Part shown: one piece after another, positions 61,001-64,000 of the stretch
Layout of the letters: the number at the start of each line of letters is the position of its first letter
Position numbering within the stretch: the first letter of the stretch is position 1
Source: Nocardia kruczakiae NBRC 101016
GTDB lineage: Bacteria; Actinomycetota; Actinomycetes; Mycobacteriales; Mycobacteriaceae
Reading direction: 5' to 3'
NCBI RefSeq assembly: GCF_001612965.1
Contig: NZ_BDBL01000025.1
Coordinates: 82,005 to 146,004 of the forward strand
DNA length: 64,000 bases
Notes under the pieces: model-generated
Database searches by the model: none
Seen by the model: only the letters and a program-made list of their open reading frames with translations
Told to the model about the DNA's origin: nothing
Made by a program: the position numbers and the translations under genes

Positions 61001-64000
61001 CCGCGAGCCCCGCGACGGTGGGGTTCTCGAACAGCCATCGCAGCGGCACCCGTTCGCCGAGCGCCGTGCCCAGCCGGGTCACCACCCTGAGGGCGAGCGC
61101 GGAATCGCCACCGATTGTGAAGAAGTCGTCGTCCGCGCCTACCCGCTCGCGGGCGAGTTCCGAGCCGAAGGCGTCCGCGACGACCTGCTCCGTGGGAGTG
61201 ACGGCCGCACGGAACTCGGGCTCGGCACGCATCGGCTCGGACGGTGCCGTCCCGCCGATCCGGGTCGCGACCGGCCGCCGCCGGAATTCCATCCGATGAT
61301 CCGTGCCGCCCAGCCGGACCAGGCGTGCGGGCCGCGTGTCCTCCGGGGCATCCCAGAGCGCCCGATCGCCGGTCCGGTACATGCGTTCACCGGAGCCGAA
61401 CGGGTCGGCCACGAAACGTTCCGCGGTCGGACCGGGCCGGCGCAGGTACCCACGAGCCAGCCGCTCTCCGGCGACATACAGTTCGCCCTGTTCCCCCTCC
61501 GGCACGGGACGCAGGCGGTCGTCGAGTACGTAGGTGCGAACGTTCCACTGCGGCAACCCGATCGGCACGACCGGCCGATCCTCGCCGTCCGCCGGCCAGT
61601 AGGTGACCGAGATCGCGGCCTCGGGCGGCCCGTAGAGATGTTGCACGCGGGCATCGCAGACGGCGTGTACCGCATCGACGGTTTCCGGGCACAACTCCTC
61701 GCCGATGACGAAGACGTCCTGCAACGTGGGGCAGCTTCCCGCGGCGGTGTGCTCGGCGAATTCCGAGAGTGCCGACGGGGAGAAGTCGGTGACAGTAACC
61801 CCTTGGGCCGCGATCGTTTTGGCGAGAACGCGTGGATCACGCTCGCTGCCGCGCGCGGCGAGCACCAGCGTGGCGCCGGCGCGCAGAGGCAGCAGGCAGC
61901 CCCACAGTGCCACATCCGCGGTCACCGCCGTCCACTGGAGATAGACGTCCCGGCTGCCCAGCGGATAGGCCGCCGACATCCACTCGATCTGCTGGTCGAG
62001 CGCGGCGTGCGACAGCACGGCGCCCGTCGGCCGGCCGGCCGTGGCCGGGGCGAAGACGACGTAGGCCGGATGGTCGGGGAGCAACGGCGACAGCAGTTCC
62101 TGCGGCCTGATCGGGCTCGGATCGAACCCACCGAGATCCATCGTGTCCAACCGCAGCAGGGGGATGCGCGCGGGCACCGTGATGACGTCGGCGACGGTGG
62201 TCACCACGCAGACCGGCCGCGCGACATCGACGATATGTGCCGTGCGATCGGCCGGATCGTCGGGATCCAGCGGCACACAGACGCCACCGGCCGCGAGGAT
62301 CGCGTACATGCCGACGAGCAGATCCGGAGACCGGCGAACGGCCAGGCCGACCGTGGTCTCCGGTCGCACCCCACGGGAAATGAGCAGGCGGGCAAGCTGG
62401 TTGACCTGAGCGTCCACTTGGGCGTAGGTGAGTTCGGCGCCCGCGCAGGAGACGGCAGTCGCATCGGGCACCTGCGCCACGGCCCGGCGGAAGCCGTCCA
62501 GCAGCAGCGCCGGTGCGACCGGGTGCCGATTGTCGTTGTATTCGTGGATGATCCGGGTCAGATCCTCCGGAGCGAGACCCTCGAGGTCACCGACCGGGCG
62601 GTCCGGGGCGTCGGTCACTTCCGTCAGCAACCGCAGCAATCGATCGGCCAGACGGGCCACCGTCGGCTCGTCGAACAGATCGGCCGCATACCCGAATCGC
62701 GCGGTCAGCTCCTGCCCCCAGCCGTCGGAGCGGACCGGCACCACGGTGAGTTGCAGATCGAACGGTGTTGCGGTGCAGTCGATCTCGACCGGCGCGAGCG
62801 ACAGGCCCGGCAACGACAGCGGAATCCGATCGGGCTCACGCACCGCCAACAGCACCTGCACCAGCGGGTGGCGGTCACGCGAACGCCGCGGGCTCAGCCC
62901 TTCCAGCAGGAGTTCGAACGGCAGGACGGCGTGCTCGAACGCGTCCCGGTCGCGCCGCGCCACCGTCGCCAGCAGTTCGGTGAACGGCATCGCCGGGTCC
63001 ACCGGCGTCCGCAGTGCGACCAGATTCTCCAGCGGTCCGATCAGCGCGGCGAGCGTACCTTCGCGGCGGCCGGAAACCGGAGTGCCCACCACGATGTCGC
63101 GCCGACCCGACAGCCGCGCGAGCAGGACGGCCAACGCCGCGTGCACCACGGTGAAGAGATCGACACCCGACGTCCGCGCCAGCTCCTCGATTCGCTCCCG
63201 GAGCCGGGTGTCGATGCGGAACGGATATTCCGCGCCGCGCCCGGAAGCCACCGGCGGGCGCGGGCGATCCACGGGCAGGGGCAGCGGATCGGATATTCCA
63301 CCGAGCACCTCCCGCCAGTATTCGATCTCCCCGGCCGCGACCGAGGTGGGATCGCGTCGATCGCCGAGGAGTTGGGCATTCAGCAGGGTGTGGTCGGCGT
63401 AGTGCAGTGCCAGCGGCGGGCGCGACGGAACCGCGCGATTGCGCCGCGCGAGGAAGGCGATCAGCAGGTCGCGCAGGAGGACGGCCATCGACTCGTCGTC
63501 GGCGGCGATGCGATGCACGACGACCGCGAGCACGTGCTCCGCGTCGTTCAGTTCGGCCAGCGCGAACCGCACCGGCACCTCGGTCGCGACATCGAAGGCG
63601 GCGCCCACGGTGTCGGCCAGCCAGCCGGGGAGCTCCGCCTCGTCGATCGAGACCGCCTCCACCTCCCGCACGGCCTCCTCCGGCGACAGGACGACCTGGT
63701 GGGGTACGCCGTCGGTCTGTGGATAGACGGTCCGCAGGATTTCGTGCCGCTCGGTCACGTCGGCCAGAGCAGCCCGCATCGCGTCCACATCGAGACGGCC
63801 GGACAGCCGCAGCGCGGAGGCCACCGCGTCCACGGGTGCGGTCGTGTGACCGTCGCCGGCGTCGAACTGATTGTGAAACCAGATGCGCCACTGCTGCGGC
63901 GACAACGGAAGACGGTCCGGGCGCACCGGCGGCGCCGGTAGTGCCGACGACTCCGGGCGCGCAGGCGGGACCGGCAGAGCGGACGGCACCGGGCGCGCCG
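52011..64000 (-). CDS. Giant NRPS-like protein with degenerate catalytic motifs, partial at right edge
   Basis: About 3996 open codons run from the right edge to a TGA at 52011. Residues below are counted from an in-frame GTG at 63989. The order is C1 (HRIAADD at 159), A1 (FAPATAGRPTG at 646), PCP1 (Ser963), C2 (HHIAADM at 1162), A2 (GPGPNGRLRG at 1696), PCP2 (Ser2077), C3 (HRIAVDD at 2256), A3 (APDSDDAADR at 2746), PCP3 (Ile3042 in place of Ser), an epimerization-like domain (NCLVVDD at 3211; GVGYGLLRYL kept) and a last condensation domain (HRALIDGW at 3669). There is no thioesterase. A1 and A3 lack most of the C-terminal subdomain; A2 keeps it (NGKLDR). No frameshift or stop was seen. A canonical peptide product is not expected from this part alone. 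Confidence 0.85.
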   Translation of the reverse strand, partial: ARPVPSALPVPPARPESSALPAPPVRPDRLPLSPQQWRIWFHNQFDAGDGHTTAPVDAVASALRLSGRLDVDAMRAALADVTERHEILRTVYPQTDGVPHQVVLSPEEAVREVEAVSIDEAELPGWLADTVGAAFDVATEVPVRFALAELNDAEHVLAVVVHRIAADDESMAVLLRDLLIAFLARRNRAVPSRPPLALHYADHTLLNAQLLGDRRDPTSVAAGEIEYWREVLGGISDPLPLPVDRPRPPVASGRGAEYPFRIDTRLRERIEELARTSGVDLFTVVHAALAVLLARLSGRRDIVVGTPVSGRREGTLAALIGPLENLVALRTPVDPAMPFTELLATVARRDRDAFEHAVLPFELLLEGLSPRRSRDRHPLVQVLLAVREPDRIPLSLPGLSLAPVEIDCTATPFDLQLTVVPVRSDGWGQELTARFGYAADLFDEPTVARLADRLLRLLTEVTDAPDRPVGDLEGLAPEDLTRIIHEYNDNRHPVAPALLLDGFRRAVAQVPDATAVSCAGAELTYAQVDAQVNQLARLLISRGVRPETTVGLAVRRSPDLLVGMYAILAAGGVCVPLDPDDPADRTAHIVDVARPVCVVTTVADVITVPARIPLLRLDTMDLGGFDPSPIRPQELLSPLLPDHPAYVVFAPATAGRPTGAVLSHAALDQQIEWMSAAYPLGSRDVYLQWTAVTADVALWGCLLPLRAGATLVLAARGSERDPRVLAKTIAAQGVTVTDFSPSALSEFAEHTAAGSCPTLQDVFVIGEELCPETVDAVHAVCDARVQHLYGPPEAAISVTYWPADGEDRPVVPIGLPQWNVRTYVLDDRLRPVPEGEQGELYVAGERLARGYLRRPGPTAERFVADPFGSGERMYRTGDRALWDAPEDTRPARLVRLGGTDHRMEFRRRPVATRIGGTAPSEPMRAEPEFRAAVTPTEQVVADAFGSELARERVGADDDFFTIGGDSALALRVVTRLGTALGERVPLRWLFENPTVAGLAVVLDAEIHARRRPRLGSIERPERLPLAPAQQRMWFLNRFDRGDAATSESRPRAEAHHLSVALRLTGSLDTEALGTAFDDVLVRHEILRTVYPDTADGPVPTVLPADIRVELRSERLDAHDVPEAVKATAATPFDLATEIPLRVRLLEIADLAPGARREYVLIVVVHHIAADMSSMRPLVRDVLAAYAARTRGAAPEWAPLPVQYADYVLWREGVLGSVSQPGSVAHRELSYWQRELRGLPEVLALPADRPRPPLATRAGARVDVWIAPQVHAGLLEVARAHRAPLATVVHAAFAVLLARLSDSTDIAVGTPVERRTETELDDLIGGFTDTVVVRTHVDAREPFTELLTRRRDGDAQLHAHTELPFEVLIEALAAPRSTAHHPLFQVGLSLRDRAAESALPEWDLPGLSVTEVDADSAATPLDLHLSVAETYGEDGNPAGIGGALTYATDLFEAATATTIAERLILLLAEVVADPTTPVGDLNILTPDERTLPNPGVPGEPDPDASTLPALLAAAVAAAPPDAAALVADSADVGEPHPVPVRLSYAELDARVNRLARHLISLGVGPETRVALVMPRGADLVIAMFAVSVAGGAAVPVDPDQPVERIGRLLAAAEPVVVLSATNLPVPSGPSAPAEPAVMARDWRGRSQSMPAFTEAGRGVAREDVVRIDELDLSGISPRQVGDDDRLAPLLPHHPAFVLVGPGPNGRLRGLTIPHSAAAHQLVRYRTRFELGSDDAVLPATTSPFESAAWEFWTAVTAAGRLVLAASDATGGSLSELIERERVTTLHTASASPLEDAARGDDAAASPSSLRRVIVLGDVPGAPPQRPDVSHPVEIHHLSAYAEGGISIVDHRLDVDQAAAAAHRNSHIYVLDSRLHPVPVGVSGELYLAGADLARGYVAGPARTAERFVADPFGGGGRMYRTGDLVAWTAAGDLDYRGRTDQQAVVRGFRVEPGEIEAVLLRLPQLAQAAVVAKSDPRTGDRLVAYLVSADRELDLAQVRSALRAALPDRLIPAAFVVLDSLPLTANGKLDRDALPEPESASTGFRAPVTPVQGVVAGAFAEVLGVDRIGIDDDFFARGGNSVRAVRTAERIGAALGFDVPVRALYEAATVGALAAWLERGTRPALSAAPRREPLPLSYAQHRFWLLDQFDTTATDYIISCEIRLSGALDVAVLRQALADLVARHDILRTVYPEAEAGSGTPIQRVLPVAEATPDLEVVQAGAERGTGEFGGGVDVTVDVPFRVRLHQLSGTDYVLAIAAHRIAVDDLSMRLLIRDLATAYTSRRAGRAPGWAPLPVRYADYAQWQLAVSGSEDDPDSPVSGRLRYWTTELADLADESRRPAGRPSQRSFDVGAVDITIDPRVHAALTALAPAYSSTVSTVVHAALAVVLARMSGTDDVTIGTPVTGRGEPGLADVVGPFADILVLRSRVTPNRTFAQLLTEVRDTHLRAVANAGVPFERLVDALAPQRGEAWHPLTQVAFSFGDPVACGFDVPDLSSVVAEPVTAGERFDLRLSLREHRTAGGGAAGIRGEFTYATDLFDRETVAQAAEQLVRILATVAHDADIALDGPEMPAASGTGALVADIDVPVRAPVTLPDLMAAAVAADPDGPAVVVGGRAFTYAQLDLASTKLARLLIELGAGPDVRVAVAIGRSLEAVVALWSVVKSGAVLMPIDPSDPADRIARIVSDCRADLGVTVRAVGAQLPDTAGGWIVLDDPRFAYEVDSCSGAPISDADRTVALHPDNAACLLYAPDSDDAADRLGAVVLTHAGLGNLSAELAERYEPGPAARVLAFASPAHAAALLELVLAVGAAGPLVIVPPHIAGGAELAGVMRDREVTHAVLDVPTLAALDADLPESAQIILTGAEPVGTDAPAWWPNGPEGPDPRVHIAFGAAESTVAFAVGEVAAPDAVPAIAAPNRGVRAVLLDARLRPVPSGVAGELYLGGIQLARGYHDRPGATAARFVADPSGAPGQRLFRTGYVVRRQRGVPTLEYVGRTEPPAGGPVIEPARRAPETPAEQLIAEVFAEVAGIEHVGANDDFFALGGDIALAVRLAARARIRGLRFTPRDVFTARTIESLARVAIIEAPATTGGPMPLPPMAVRLLGLAASALPQQAIVVDLPSDCDPERIREAVAGVLERHPMLSARLDDEAGVFVIPETPPAAVLRQFAPGSEAVDLAVRAMGRELDPASGHNIAFGLISSPDGGDAVANVVVVANCLVVDDTTWRIVVDELSDAWAGGHSAPAAVDAGPIGFGRVLHERANAAETVEQLDWWHHHLRPAPADAPIQGLDLAARGRVSLVITAEGAIAVDAVARAYHATVEEVLLTAFALAQEPTPRGTAGDLIGAVVQLPADARAACGAEYATTAGGFTAIHPLLVSLAGIDVDEALLGGPAAGVAIGRIKELRRAVPDSGVGYGLLRYLNPRTGPQLAAAARGRTAFRYRDLRPARPYPGPPPGDVLLDITVDATDDGLLARFDYAASVFTVDQVKEFAGQWVRALGGLAEHGTRPDAGGFTVSDFTLVRMEQNEISELSQIYPNLADVWPVPAAQADMLAARADTPAGPALTRATVDLDGAVDESRLRAAAQAVLERHDALRVAFTADRAGTPIQVVSSRVEVAWRGIDLTDLDVDAAQAEATRVAELDAAENVEPDRAPLLRFTFLRLPAAAYRLLITGHRALIDGWSASLLVRDLLTRYAVGTRTRQLPKSVSHAEYLRWLVAQDLTTARARWRHALAGVSEPTLLAPAEAGPARSNETGVVGFELSAAETERLTRLAVRLNVSVDTVVRAAWGLVVARETGRDDIVFGAVVSGRPTALPGAAAMVGSFRTVVPVRLRAASSGTVTELLTRLQAEQSALSGSCCLGLRDIEDAAGVAGMFDSLVVFESFPVDREVLDRLTVDGVGVTGFAVADDLDYPLTVVVVRDNQLRVTVKYACDVFDESAAGALSRRLAALVARFVETPQADLAGLDVSEVDGSAAPAGPVPLPARGARSRREGPSPA

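Noticed and set aside
58644..63941. A 1765-codon open frame on the plus strand opposite the giant NRPS
   Set aside because: It is antisense to NRPS motifs, has no family motifs, is rich in Arg, Gly, His and Gln as expected for a shadow frame in GC-rich DNA, and has no convincing start.
52011..64000. Simple pseudogene explanation with frameshifts for the NRPS-like gene
   Set aside because: A single frame stays open for the whole visible length, with domain order preserved; losses are substitutions and in-frame deletions.

Overview
The window is GC-rich actinobacterial DNA, most likely from Nocardia or a close mycolic-acid-containing relative. Four things point there: a mycobactin/nocobactin-type siderophore locus with an MbtG-like lysine N6-hydroxylase, IdeR-type iron boxes, two antigen-85-like mycolyltransferases, and an S10 ribosomal operon that ends after rpsQ. 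Genus level is inference; no rRNA or tRNA gene was seen.

Region 1 (1-21.6 kb) is an iron-regulated siderophore locus. On the minus strand it has an MbtB-like NRPS (aryl carrier, cyclization and adenylation domains, cut by the left edge), an IrtA/IrtB-like ABC exporter-fold pair, an MbtF-like NRPS (C-A-PCP-E), a C-PCP protein without an A domain, a siderophore-binding lipoprotein, an MbtE-like NRPS (C-A-PCP), a formyltransferase and the lysine N6-hydroxylase. On the plus strand are a siderophore-interacting flavin reductase and a small secreted MTB12-like protein. Five matches to the IdeR/DtxR box (13 to 16 of 19 bases) sit at the promoters of the five transcription units. The formyltransferase suggests N-formyl-N-hydroxylysine, as in formobactin or amamistatin, instead of a long acyl hydroxamate. 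Polyketide synthase and salicylate activation genes are not visible and may lie left of the window.

Region 2 (21.6-30.5 kb) holds housekeeping and accessory genes: a VOC protein with a divergent PadR regulator, an RluA-type pseudouridine synthase, a CPBP membrane protease, a membrane protein with a C-terminal helix-turn-helix-like end, an acyltransferase-3, an FAD monooxygenase and a YdcF-like protein. Region 3 (30.6-36.4 kb) is the S10 operon on the minus strand, rpsJ to rpsQ, with a strong hairpin after rpsQ. Region 4 (36.4-52 kb) is mixed: a DUF4442 hotdog protein, a secreted lipase, two mycolyltransferase-like proteins, a lycopene cyclase-like protein, an enoyl-CoA hydratase, a double-TetR regulator, an aldehyde dehydrogenase homologue without its catalytic Cys, a DrrABC-type exporter, a Doc toxin/antitoxin pair, a MerR regulator with a divergent deacetylase, and an Nramp transporter.

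Region 5 (52-64 kb) is one open NRPS-like gene of about 4000 codons that runs off the right edge. Its reading frame is intact, but its catalytic motifs are widely lost: all three adenylation domains lack the phosphate-binding loop, two of them lack the C-terminal subdomain, one carrier domain has Ile in place of the phosphopantetheine Ser, and the epimerization-like domain has lost its His motif. This is the most unusual object in the window.
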